From positions 1-40,048 of the forward strand of contig CAKZLZ010000115.1 of assembly GCA_937127435.1 (NCBI GenBank): a stretch of DNA of 40,048 bases. The letters are read 5' to 3'. This document shows positions 1-7,881 of this stretch, in pieces. The notes beneath the pieces are model-generated. The model was not told where the DNA came from. It ran no database searches and was given only the letters and a program-made list of their open reading frames with translations. Position 1 is the first letter of the stretch. The number at the start of each line of letters is the position of its first letter. The stretch is from an uncultured Verrucomicrobiota bacterium (GTDB taxonomy: Bacteria; Verrucomicrobiota; Kiritimatiellia; SS1-B-03-39; UBA6053). A program made the translations under genes and the position numbers.

Positions 1-95
1 CCCGCCCCGGCAGGCAGCGGCAGTGCGAGGCGCCGCCCACCCTCCCCACGCCCACGAAACGCGTCGACGCGGGGGGCCCGGGTGGTCGGGCGGGC
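1..95. other. Very GC-rich window edge, possible non-genomic or low-quality end
   Basis: The first about 95 bases are far richer in G and C than anything else in the window. They contain runs of C and G and, within 25 bases, the recognition sequences ACGCGT, GTCGAC and GGGCCC. From about position 96 onward, ordinary coding sequence with Asp-box repeats begins. The frame stays open through this stretch but translates into a Pro/Gly/Arg-rich sequence unlike a beta-propeller. It could be an assembly or linker artefact at a contig end, or an unusual linker in the protein. Confidence 0.35.
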
Positions 96-503
96 GTATA
101 CCGTTCCGAGGATGCGGGTGGAAGTTGGCAACGGGTCTTCAGCAAGGATCAGTATTTGTTTAACCTGATGACCACGGCTGACGGTACTGTTTATGCCGGC
201 GGCAAACAGCTCTATCGAAGCAGGGATCAGGGTAAAACCTGGAAGACCATAACCAAGATTCCTTCCGGGAAATCAATTGTGGGGATTGAGGTGCATCCGG
301 AGGATCCGAATACAATCTGGATCTCCGCCAATGTGTGGAACAATGCGGCCAGCGGTGCCATTTACAAGACCACGGACGGGGGAGCGACCTGGGTGGATAT
401 TACCGGTGACATTCCTTTTAACCATCCGCAAATTCTGCGGTTTAACCCGGTGACCCGGGAATTGTGGGCCGGCTTTGTCGGGCTTTACAAAATAAAACAG
501 TAG
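96..503 (+). CDS. BNR/Asp-box repeat protein, C-terminal fragment (5' end missing)
   Basis: The frame is open leftwards without a stop to the edge of the window, so only the C-terminus is present; position 96 is where the protein-like sequence begins, not a start codon. Three Asp-boxes (S/T-x-D-x-G-x-T/S-W) are visible: SEDAGGSW at about nt 105-128, SRDQGKTW at about nt 222-245 and TTDGGATW at about nt 373-396. Such repeats form beta-propeller blades in sialidases, exo-acting glycosidases and sortilin-like proteins. The spacing fits a multi-bladed propeller, but with the N-terminus missing the enzyme class cannot be named. The stop (TAG, 501-503) lies 20 bp before the next gene on the same strand, so the two are probably co-transcribed. 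The most GC-rich first 95 bases are treated separately. Confidence 0.7.
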   Translation, partial: VYRSEDAGGSWQRVFSKDQYLFNLMTTADGTVYAGGKQLYRSRDQGKTWKTITKIPSGKSIVGIEVHPEDPNTIWISANVWNNAASGAIYKTTDGGATWVDITGDIPFNHPQILRFNPVTRELWAGFVGLYKIKQ

Positions 504-523
504 GGACCTTCAGGGGATTGTTT

Positions 524-2374
524 ATGCATAATATCTTATGGAACGCGGATAACGAGTCTCTCTCCGTCCGTATTCAAAGTGATGCCTCCGTTGTCATTTA
601 CGACAAAGTCCATGATGTGACTTGGCGCATGGGCGGGGTGGCATTGCAGGAAGTGGGGGGCATTGATGAGGGCCATGTGTGGCTGCGGACGGACCGTTCG
701 ATTTGTGAACAATTTCCCGGCCGCTTTCGCGGTAGGCAGGACGGAGACTTTTGCATCTTCACTCTGCTGGGGCGGGAGGGGCAGGCCCTTGGAGATTTCC
801 GCTGCCGCTTTTTGTTGGATGGCCCCTGGTTCGAGTGTCAAGTGGTTGAGATCGACGACTCCCTGCCCAGCCTGGTTTTTCCCACCCCCATCGATTCAGA
901 AAGTTTGGTGCTGCCGCAAGGCGTCGGCCGCTGGATTCGAAAGCCTCTCTCTCAACGCCATTTCTGGGTTTTTCCGGCGCATCTCTCGATGCGTTGGTTC
1001 GGCGGCTTGCGGGGGGAACATGGATGGATCAGTATTGTTGATAAAGGATATCAGGATGCCGGGGTGATGGCCGCAAATTTGACGGCCACCACCGGTTGGT
1101 TGAAATCGAGGAACCGCTGGCAGGGTCAACGCGTGGTCCGTTTCCGGTTTATTCGGGGGAACTATGTCGATTTGGCAAAAATCTTTCGTGCTTATGCCAG
1201 GACCAAAGGCTTGTTCCGTTCGCTGGCGGACAAAGCGAAAGCGACGCCGGCTTTAAAAAATTTACTCGGCGGACGCGCGCTGTTTTTCTGGCAATGTCGA
1301 ACTCTTCATCCCGAGACGCGGGAAGATCGGTTGCTGCCTGCGGGTGAGAAGGAAGTCGAGGCCGCACTCAAGGTGCATTTGACCCATCGCGAGTGCATGG
1401 AGCTTATTGAACAGGCGAAGGCGGCCGGGCTCGAACGCGGACTCGTCACCCTTTGCGGCTGGATCCGGGGAGGGTACGACGAGTCGCATCCGGATATTTG
1501 GCCCCCGGAATCCGCATTGGGATCACGGGAGGAATTTAAAGAACTGCTCTCCCTGCCGGATCCGTTTACGGTGGCAGTTCATGATAACTATCAGGACATC
1601 TACCGGAAGTCCCCCAGTTGGCCGCAGGGGGTGGTGCAAACCCCCTCCGGCGCGCCCATGCCCGGAGGATATTGGGCGGGTGGTCAGGCTTATATTCTGA
1701 ATTCCGCCGCCAGTTTCGACTATCTTCGCCGCAACTGGGAAAATCTGGGGCAGCTCCCCTTGCGTGCGGTCTATTGTGACACCACCACCGCGGTACAGTT
1801 TTACGAATCTTATGCGCCCGGCCATGAACAAACCCGATCGCAGGACGAAGCGGGGAAAACAGCCCTGCTCGACTTCTATAAAAACCAGTCTGTGGTGTTA
1901 GGCAGTGAGGGGGCTTCTGATTTCGGGGTTCCCCATGTCGATTTTTTACTGCCCTTCGATCAGGAACGGGTTGCAGGAGAAACCATTCCGCTCTGGGGCT
2001 TGGTTTACCATGATGCGGTCCTTCGGTACAGCGTTTCGAATGCAACCAAATCCACAGCAGAGGATCTGCAAAAACAGTGGCTGGCACAAATGGTCTGGGG
2101 GCATCAGATGCGCTGGTATTTTGCGTCCCGGGATGAATGGGAACAGAGTCGGGAGGCCTTTGCAGAATCGTTTTATGTAGACCACTGGCTGGAGCAGGTC
2201 GCCAGCAGCGAAATGCTGTCACACCGTTTTCTTTCCGACCAGGTTGAAGAAACTGTGTTTGAGAATGGACTTCGCCTGGTTGCCAATTTTTCCCCGGACG
2301 GTTTTCCTCTCGGGGATCTGGTGATTCCCGCTTGGGGATTCCGGATTTTAGAGCAGAGGCAGCATGGGGCCTGA
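524..2374 (+). CDS. Putative glycoside hydrolase, DUF5696-like
   Basis: A 616-residue protein with no signal peptide. The frame is open upstream to a GTG at 464, but the ATG at 524 is preferred: it has an AGGGG ribosome-binding site at 512-516 and avoids overlap with the previous gene. The N-terminal third is beta-rich and the middle looks like a TIM barrel. Acidic residues sit in barrel-end-like contexts: AVHDNYQD, then RAVYCDTTTA, then SEGASD. This layout resembles DUF5696 proteins, which I recall as related to GH101/GH129-type alpha-N-acetylgalactosaminidases. The family call rests on recollection of pattern, not an alignment, and the substrate is unknown. It follows the Asp-box protein by 20 bp and converges on the GH2 gene, in keeping with a glycan-degradation cluster. 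Confidence 0.55.
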   Translation: MHNILWNADNESLSVRIQSDASVVIYDKVHDVTWRMGGVALQEVGGIDEGHVWLRTDRSICEQFPGRFRGRQDGDFCIFTLLGREGQALGDFRCRFLLDGPWFECQVVEIDDSLPSLVFPTPIDSESLVLPQGVGRWIRKPLSQRHFWVFPAHLSMRWFGGLRGEHGWISIVDKGYQDAGVMAANLTATTGWLKSRNRWQGQRVVRFRFIRGNYVDLAKIFRAYARTKGLFRSLADKAKATPALKNLLGGRALFFWQCRTLHPETREDRLLPAGEKEVEAALKVHLTHRECMELIEQAKAAGLERGLVTLCGWIRGGYDESHPDIWPPESALGSREEFKELLSLPDPFTVAVHDNYQDIYRKSPSWPQGVVQTPSGAPMPGGYWAGGQAYILNSAASFDYLRRNWENLGQLPLRAVYCDTTTAVQFYESYAPGHEQTRSQDEAGKTALLDFYKNQSVVLGSEGASDFGVPHVDFLLPFDQERVAGETIPLWGLVYHDAVLRYSVSNATKSTAEDLQKQWLAQMVWGHQMRWYFASRDEWEQSREAFAESFYVDHWLEQVASSEMLSHRFLSDQVEETVFENGLRLVANFSPDGFPLGDLVIPAWGFRILEQRQHGA

Positions 2375-2482
2375 TCGCAACCACGCCAAGCGGTTTTGCT
2401 CTCCCCATAAATAAATACGGATCGATTTCACCGGGTGTATGTGATCGGAACGCGTTACGGAACCGGAGGTTTCGCCGAATCT

Positions 2483-4999
2483 TTAAACCCGATTCAGAAA
2501 GGAATAGGCGCTTTGGATTTTCGGTAATTTATTTGAAGGCCAGGGGATCGAATAGGTTTGACCGGGATAGAGGTCAAAGAAGTTATCGGCCAGGGCCTGC
2601 TCACCGTTGAGGTCGACAGAGACGCCCAGGGCAAATTTATCGGCAGTAAAGGTGAGGGTGCCGTCTTCGAGTTGCATCCTGATTTTCGGCTCAGCTAATT
2701 CCAGCTCACAAAGACGGGGCCCCAGGTATCGGTTCCGGTCTATCAGCTTCCCGGCCGCATCTTTGAGGAATCCATACACGGCTTTAGAGCTTTCTTCTTC
2801 CGGAGCTAGATCAGCGGGAATGCGGGCCAGCTCCGTTTTACTGTTGGGAGCAACGGAAACCTTGGCTGAGGCAATCTCATTCAGCTTACCTGCAAAGTCA
2901 CAAAATCCGCAGTCAAAAGACCCCGTGAAAGTTTCCCGGGTATCATTGCTGAGGTGGAGGACGTACTCATGGGTCGCGGGCAGGTACTGGATGCTGAGGT
3001 GCAGGGGGGCGAATGCGCGTTTGACCGCCCAAAATGCGGGCGTGCGGTTGGTGCCGTAATCCACAATGGTCCAGCTTCGGGCGCAGGGCCAACAGTCGTT
3101 GAACATCCAGAATACGGCCGCGGAAGAATCAAAAGCTTTGCTTCGGAAGTTATCCGCAAAGGTGCCGAGTGCCTCGCCGTGCAGGAGACCGCCGATGTAC
3201 ACATAATCTGCAATACTCAATTCTTGAATGGGCTTGCCGATATGCTCGAGGAACTCCTGATCCGGCATGCTGGACCGGTGCCAGGAGTCGATGGAGTTGT
3301 CATGGAAGAACCAGGAGAAGTCGCCAATTCTGGGAGTGCTTTCTTTCGCCCAGCATTTCTGCAAAGTGGGAAGGGAGGACGGTCCCAGAAATCCGGCTTC
3401 GGTGATCATGCGGCAATTCATCTTTCGATAAGCCCGGTAATCAGAGTTTTCAAAGGAGACATGCCAATTGTGCTGGTCGCCCCGGTCATCCAAATTGGAA
3501 TGTGCGCCCCCGGGAGACTGGGGGGAGCTTGCCCGGTAAATGATACCCGGCGCTTCGTCCTGCATGATGCGGGGGAGGGTATGGTGAAAAAAGCCGTAAT
3601 CCGGCATCACCACTTCGCGATTAAAATCCCATTCCCAGTTCGCCCACTCCATTTCGTTGTTTCCACAAAGCAGAGCCAGGCTGGGATATCCGGACAAGCG
3701 GCGAACCTGATAGCGTGCTTCTTCGGTCGCATTGACGTGAAGCGCTTTGTCGGTGAGCGGATATTGTTTGCAGGCAAAACCGAAGTCCTGCCAGACCAGC
3801 AATCCCAATTCGTCACAGCGTTGATAAAAGGTGTCGCTCTCATAACATCCGCCACCCCACACGCGTAGAAAATTGAAGTTGGCCTCCCGCGCCCGGTCCA
3901 GCAAGGTGTGAACCCGTTCTTCATCCACCCGGGAGATCAGCATATCGGGGGGGATCCAACAGGCGCCTTTCAGAAAGACCGGGCGATGGTTTACTTCCAG
4001 CACGCAAAAGTTTCCTCCTTCCGGATGGGGATCTTCCTGCACTTTCATATGACGAAACCCAATTTTCCGATCCGGAAAAGAAGACGATGTTTCTGCATAG
4101 TGAATGCTGGTTTTTAAAGTGTATAATTTTTGCGCGCCCGCCCCGGCCGGCCACCAAAGTTCAAAGCCATCCAGTTCCACGAGGCTTTCGAGCTGCTGGT
4201 CTCCGGGAGGGCAGGGAAGTGCGGTGGTGAATGTGCCGTTCAGCCCGGGGAGATCTGCTTGTAAACGAACCTCGAGGGTTTGACCGGTTAGGTTTTCGAC
4301 CAGAGCACGGATGCATAAAGTGGCGGATTTTAAATCTTCAGAAACGTTGACAATCGATTGGAGGGAATCCGGCCGCAGGGCTTGCGCTTCCATTTCCAGG
4401 TGCACGGGACCCGAGATGCCTACGTTGACTAAGCGGGTGGACCAGTCCCAGCCAAACTGGAAATTCGGTTTGCGGAGCCAATGGGATTTATGCAGATTTT
4501 TGGCGTAATCGTATTTGCTGTGGCTTGCACCCAGGCCCTGAGCGGGTTTGTCGCCGGCCGCAATTAAGCCCGACTCAATATGAACCACCAGATGGTTGGT
4601 GCCCGCCTGTAAAAGATCTCCTGCTTCAAGCCGACAAGGGTAATAGACATTGTGGTGACTCCCCAGCCGTTTCCCGTTCAGATAAATTTCCGCATTCAGG
4701 TCGAGTTCCTGAAAGTATAACCAGCAGCGTTTTTGGTTCAGGTCTTCCTCTGAGAGTTCAAAAGATTTCCGGTAGGTCCAAATGCATTCTTCCACCCATC
4801 TTGCCTGCAGGGCATGGGTTGCGTTGACCGGATCCTGAATCATGCCTTCCCGAATTAAATCGGTATGTACGCAACCCGGCACTTGGGCCGTTAAGGTGCG
4901 GGTGGTTTGGTATGTAGGATCTCTCAGGTATTCGAGACGCCCCCGTTCGCCGTCACTGTAATGAAGTTCCCAGTTGCCGTTTAAAGAGAGTGTCTGCAT
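2483..4999 (-). CDS. Beta-mannosidase, glycoside hydrolase family 2
   Basis: An 838-residue protein, a normal length for GH2 beta-mannosidases (EC 3.2.1.25), which release beta-linked mannose from the non-reducing end of oligosaccharides. The N-terminal jelly-roll domain begins MQTLSLNGNWELHY and contains the typical LYFQELDLNAEIYLNG stretch. The catalytic barrel has WGGGCYESDTFYQRCDELG and LVWQDFGFAC. The predicted acid/base is Glu449 in GNNEMEW and the predicted nucleophile is Glu534 in ITEAGF. There is no signal peptide, so it probably acts in the cytoplasm on imported oligosaccharides. It begins 20 bp after the lipoprotein gene at 5020-6657 on the same strand (AGGA just before the ATG), so the two may share a transcript. 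Related exo-beta-glucosaminidases are the main alternative; beta-mannosidase is favoured by overall pattern. Confidence 0.88.
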   Translation of the reverse strand: MQTLSLNGNWELHYSDGERGRLEYLRDPTYQTTRTLTAQVPGCVHTDLIREGMIQDPVNATHALQARWVEECIWTYRKSFELSEEDLNQKRCWLYFQELDLNAEIYLNGKRLGSHHNVYYPCRLEAGDLLQAGTNHLVVHIESGLIAAGDKPAQGLGASHSKYDYAKNLHKSHWLRKPNFQFGWDWSTRLVNVGISGPVHLEMEAQALRPDSLQSIVNVSEDLKSATLCIRALVENLTGQTLEVRLQADLPGLNGTFTTALPCPPGDQQLESLVELDGFELWWPAGAGAQKLYTLKTSIHYAETSSSFPDRKIGFRHMKVQEDPHPEGGNFCVLEVNHRPVFLKGACWIPPDMLISRVDEERVHTLLDRAREANFNFLRVWGGGCYESDTFYQRCDELGLLVWQDFGFACKQYPLTDKALHVNATEEARYQVRRLSGYPSLALLCGNNEMEWANWEWDFNREVVMPDYGFFHHTLPRIMQDEAPGIIYRASSPQSPGGAHSNLDDRGDQHNWHVSFENSDYRAYRKMNCRMITEAGFLGPSSLPTLQKCWAKESTPRIGDFSWFFHDNSIDSWHRSSMPDQEFLEHIGKPIQELSIADYVYIGGLLHGEALGTFADNFRSKAFDSSAAVFWMFNDCWPCARSWTIVDYGTNRTPAFWAVKRAFAPLHLSIQYLPATHEYVLHLSNDTRETFTGSFDCGFCDFAGKLNEIASAKVSVAPNSKTELARIPADLAPEEESSKAVYGFLKDAAGKLIDRNRYLGPRLCELELAEPKIRMQLEDGTLTFTADKFALGVSVDLNGEQALADNFFDLYPGQTYSIPWPSNKLPKIQSAYSFLNRV

Positions 5000-5019
5000 G
5001 TAAAGGGGTCCTGAAGTGA

Positions 5020-6657
5020 TTACTTGCCGGAAGATTTCTGCAGCATTTCTGCCGGAATCAATAGGCGGGATTGCACCCGGTTTTCCTGTTTGTAGAAGGC
5101 GCCGACCAGAGGCGGGCTGTTTTCGAAGTATTCAGCCCAGGACTGAATGATCTCATCCGCTTCATCCAGAATCGTGAGGCTGATCATATAATCTAAATAC
5201 GCGTCCATATCGATATCGTAGTAGCCGATCCCTCCCTCAGGATAGAACGTTTTGGCTTCTAAGTGACCGCCTTGTTTCTTCCCTTTTTCCACCGCATCAA
5301 TAAGGGTGTCCAGCGGGAAATCGCCCATGGTCCAAAGCCAACGGCCGTCTGCAATGGTGAATTCGGATTTCATTTCAGAAAAGTTCATGGCCTTGAGTTG
5401 TTCCGCGACCAGGGGGTCCATGTTTTCCAGATCATATTGGATGTTGTACTGGTGCACGGAATGGTCTTTGTATTTTCGGGCATCCATGAGAACTTCCACG
5501 TTCATGGGCATCCCCATTTCCCGGTACATCTCCATGAAGGGCTCCATCAGCACGGGCATATTCGCAAGCGTACGGAGCAGTTTATCATTTTCCTGAACTG
5601 AAACCAGATACCCCATGGTGACCCCTGCTTCAGGCACCATGGTAAAGGTCTCGACCATACTGCCGTTAAAAAAGTTGGGCCATAACGCAAACATTTCCTC
5701 CCAGAAAGAGATCTGGGCTTCTTCCAGAGGCATTTCCTCAATGAGTTGTTGAAACTCCTGTTGGCCAAAATGTTGCATGGCCTCCGGATTTCCGACGAAC
5801 ATTTCAATTTCGAATACCCCGGGAGGCAAAGCTTCGACCGAAATTTTAGGATCGGGTTTTACGCTGTCCGGGGCGGTGATGACTGCATATAAATTTGACG
5901 CTTCTTTGGCCGTGAAGTTATGAATGATTTCCACCCCTTCTTCGAGGGGAAGCAGTTGAATTTCCAGATGCTCAATTTGAGATCCCAAGGAGGTGAAAAT
6001 CCGGATCTCAGCTTCGGAAATTTTCGCCATGCTTTGGGCATTTGCCACTTGGGTGCTTGAAGATTGGGCCACGCCCTGGGCCATCATGTTTGGCAACATC
6101 ATGATCGCCAAATTGATTTGCGGGCGGAATTTCTCCACCAGCTCTGAAAGTCTCAGATCCACAAAGATGCCTGCCGTTTTACGGTTCTTTAAGTACTGTG
6201 AAATTGCCGGGGCCTGTGCTTTGGCTGCGGCAATGCCCTGGGGATATTTGGCCAGGAGAAAAAGGTTGCCTTCCACGGCGCCCAGCAGTTTTGAATCGCT
6301 GGCGAATTGTGAAAGCAGGGCATTTTGCTTCGGGTCACACTCTAAAGCGGCGTACCAAAGAATCCCATCCCAAATACAGAGGGCACCGCTTCCGTTGGGA
6401 ATGCTGGAGAGCTGAGGATCATTTAAGGATGCGCCCAGCTTTGCTTTCAGATCCACCTGCAGGTTTTCGGGCAGGATCTGATCTGAGAGCTTCTGAGCCG
6501 CATCGATGGTTTTATGCACATCAGGAACAGTAACGGAGACCAAACTGTCCGGAAGACTCTGTGCCGCCGGGATCTCGACTTGGGGTTTACTGCAAGCGGA
6601 CAGGCTGAGTAAAAGGCCGGCAATCGTGGATGTTTTACAAATCGTTTGTTTCTTCAT
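5020..6657 (-). CDS. Exported lipoprotein of unknown function, DUF3352-like
   Basis: A 545-residue protein starting with a lipoprotein signal peptide: KK, a hydrophobic stretch, then the lipobox LSAC near residue 22. It is therefore probably anchored to a membrane facing the periplasm. The start is supported by AAGAGGA about 8 bases upstream of the ATG. I recognise no catalytic motif. The arrangement resembles DUF3352-type proteins, including phrases such as GSGALCIWDG, FVDLRLSELVEKF and GGIGYYDIDMDAYLDYM. A methionine-rich stretch (about residues 355-385, with MEPFMEMYREMGMPM) is notable. The protein at 27282-29171 has a similar general plan. The downstream GH2 gene follows after 20 bp, but the functional link is unclear. 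Confidence 0.6.
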   Translation of the reverse strand: MKKQTICKTSTIAGLLLSLSACSKPQVEIPAAQSLPDSLVSVTVPDVHKTIDAAQKLSDQILPENLQVDLKAKLGASLNDPQLSSIPNGSGALCIWDGILWYAALECDPKQNALLSQFASDSKLLGAVEGNLFLLAKYPQGIAAAKAQAPAISQYLKNRKTAGIFVDLRLSELVEKFRPQINLAIMMLPNMMAQGVAQSSSTQVANAQSMAKISEAEIRIFTSLGSQIEHLEIQLLPLEEGVEIIHNFTAKEASNLYAVITAPDSVKPDPKISVEALPPGVFEIEMFVGNPEAMQHFGQQEFQQLIEEMPLEEAQISFWEEMFALWPNFFNGSMVETFTMVPEAGVTMGYLVSVQENDKLLRTLANMPVLMEPFMEMYREMGMPMNVEVLMDARKYKDHSVHQYNIQYDLENMDPLVAEQLKAMNFSEMKSEFTIADGRWLWTMGDFPLDTLIDAVEKGKKQGGHLEAKTFYPEGGIGYYDIDMDAYLDYMISLTILDEADEIIQSWAEYFENSPPLVGAFYKQENRVQSRLLIPAEMLQKSSGK

Positions 6658-6798
6658 TTCTGTATCCTCTTAGGTGGGTTGATATGCCTGAGGGTTCTCC
6701 CAATCAGAAATCGCAGGGGATTGCACTTTGATTTCACCTGGTTCTTCTCAGAAAATTTATTTATATTGTGACATCAACCTTTACCGTATGACGCAATG

Positions 6799-6827
6799 AA
6801 AAAAACGGGTCCGTAAAGAACCCGCTT
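6799..6827 (-). terminator. Rho-independent terminator after the PEP-CTERM gene
   Basis: Read on the minus strand, CGGGTTC pairs with GGACCCG (7 bp including one G-U pair) around a TTTAC loop, followed directly by a run of seven T. It lies about 30 bp beyond the stop of the gene at 6855-7793 and upstream of the next minus-strand gene, so it should separate their transcripts. Confidence 0.75.
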
Positions 6828-6854
6828 TCGATCATGTTTGAATGGATGGGCACC

Positions 6855-7793
6855 TTATTTGCGGCGTAGTAACAGGAAGCCTCCAAGGGCGCACACAAGC
6901 AGGATCAAGCTGGAAGGTTCGGGAATTGCGGTGGCGGTCACGCCAAGAACAAAAAGATCCTGAGAACGATTGCTGGTGCTTCCTCCTCCGCGGTTCACGG
7001 TGATGGTAAGGCTTTCAAGGGTTTTGCTTGAATCGAGTGCGATGGCTGAATCAAATTCCCACAAAGTTGCTGCCGTATTCCGGATCGAATTGCTAGGTCC
7101 TGATTGTGCGAGGGAGTAGGTCATGCTGTGCGCCGGGGTAATACCGATGGTTTCTCCCGTGCCCGGCGCTTGGTTTGTAAAAGTGTATGCGCTGGAGGTT
7201 TGATTCAGATTGGTCAATCCGAAACTGCCACCCGTTACGCCACCACTGAGACCCGTATCCACGACAATGGCAGAGCTGGCATCGGTATAAGTGGCCGTGA
7301 TATAGCTTCGGTAATTACTTGCAGTGGCATCAATCCTGGTGACATATGCGAGGTTGAAATCACTGTATTGCTGTTGATCTGCCCCCGAAAGGGTTAGGGT
7401 GATCGAATCGGAGGCAGTGGAGTTGTCTGCCCGAAGATGAATCATGTTGTCGGCAGCAGTAAGGTAATCAGTCCCGTTGTCAAAATTACTGGAAATACCA
7501 TACGTTCTGCCGCCCGCTCCAGTGACCACACCACTATCCGGCAATCCGGTGTTCGCACCTACGGATGCCTGGTTTGCAAAACCTCTGCTGTTGCCCATGT
7601 TGTGATCGCCGAGTGAGTCTTTAAGAAAATTCCCATTTCCCGGAACATTGGCGGTTATTTCATCAGAAGTCGCGACCCCGTCATAGTTGTAGTAACTGGA
7701 AATGTCCAACTCGACAAATTCAGCTTGTGTAGGGAGAAGCAAGCCGAAGGAAAGGGCCAACAAAAGGAAGCTTCTGGATTTAAACGCATTCAT
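6855..7793 (-). CDS. Secreted PEP-CTERM sorting-domain protein
   Basis: A 312-residue exported protein. The N-terminus (MNAFKSRSFLLLALSFGLLLP, cleavage near TQA) is a clear signal peptide. The C-terminus has the PEP-CTERM plan: IPEPSSL, then a hydrophobic segment, then a terminal RRK. This tail is recognised by exosortase (EpsH-type) systems, often linked to extracellular polysaccharide. The middle is rich in Ser, Thr, Asn and Gly and looks like a secreted beta-sandwich with no recognisable catalytic motif. It has its own candidate promoter (7834-7863) and terminator (6799-6827), so it is probably monocistronic. No exosortase gene is present in the window. Confidence 0.8.
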   Translation of the reverse strand: MNAFKSRSFLLLALSFGLLLPTQAEFVELDISSYYNYDGVATSDEITANVPGNGNFLKDSLGDHNMGNSRGFANQASVGANTGLPDSGVVTGAGGRTYGISSNFDNGTDYLTAADNMIHLRADNSTASDSITLTLSGADQQQYSDFNLAYVTRIDATASNYRSYITATYTDASSAIVVDTGLSGGVTGGSFGLTNLNQTSSAYTFTNQAPGTGETIGITPAHSMTYSLAQSGPSNSIRNTAATLWEFDSAIALDSSKTLESLTITVNRGGGSTSNRSQDLFVLGVTATAIPEPSSLILLVCALGGFLLLRRK

Positions 7794-7833
7794 ATTTCAG
7801 GTCTCTATTTGATAAATTTAGGTTTCTACTTTT

Positions 7834-7863
7834 AGAATACCCTTACTCCCCGGGGGATGTCAA
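7834..7863 (-). promoter_or_regulatory. Candidate sigma-70-type promoter for the PEP-CTERM gene
   Basis: On the minus strand TTGACA (7858-7863) is followed after 18 bases by TATTCT (7834-7839), about 40 bp before the ATG at 7793. The -35 matches the consensus fully and the -10 matches in 4 of 6 positions. The spacer contains the palindrome CCCCGGGG. Confidence 0.5.
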
Positions 7864-7881
7864 GGCCTGCTCCGGAATAGG

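Noticed and set aside
1566..2408. 280-residue open frame on the minus strand
   Set aside because: It lies antisense to the DUF5696-like gene and its translation is Pro/Arg/His-rich with no recognisable pattern.
2449..2456. AACGCGTT as a second operator for the LacI-family protein
   Set aside because: It shares the core of the 10153 palindrome but lies between two convergent gene ends, where an operator is not expected.
2954..3868. 304-residue open frame on the plus strand
   Set aside because: It is antisense to the GH2 beta-mannosidase gene, whose motifs and catalytic residues are clear.
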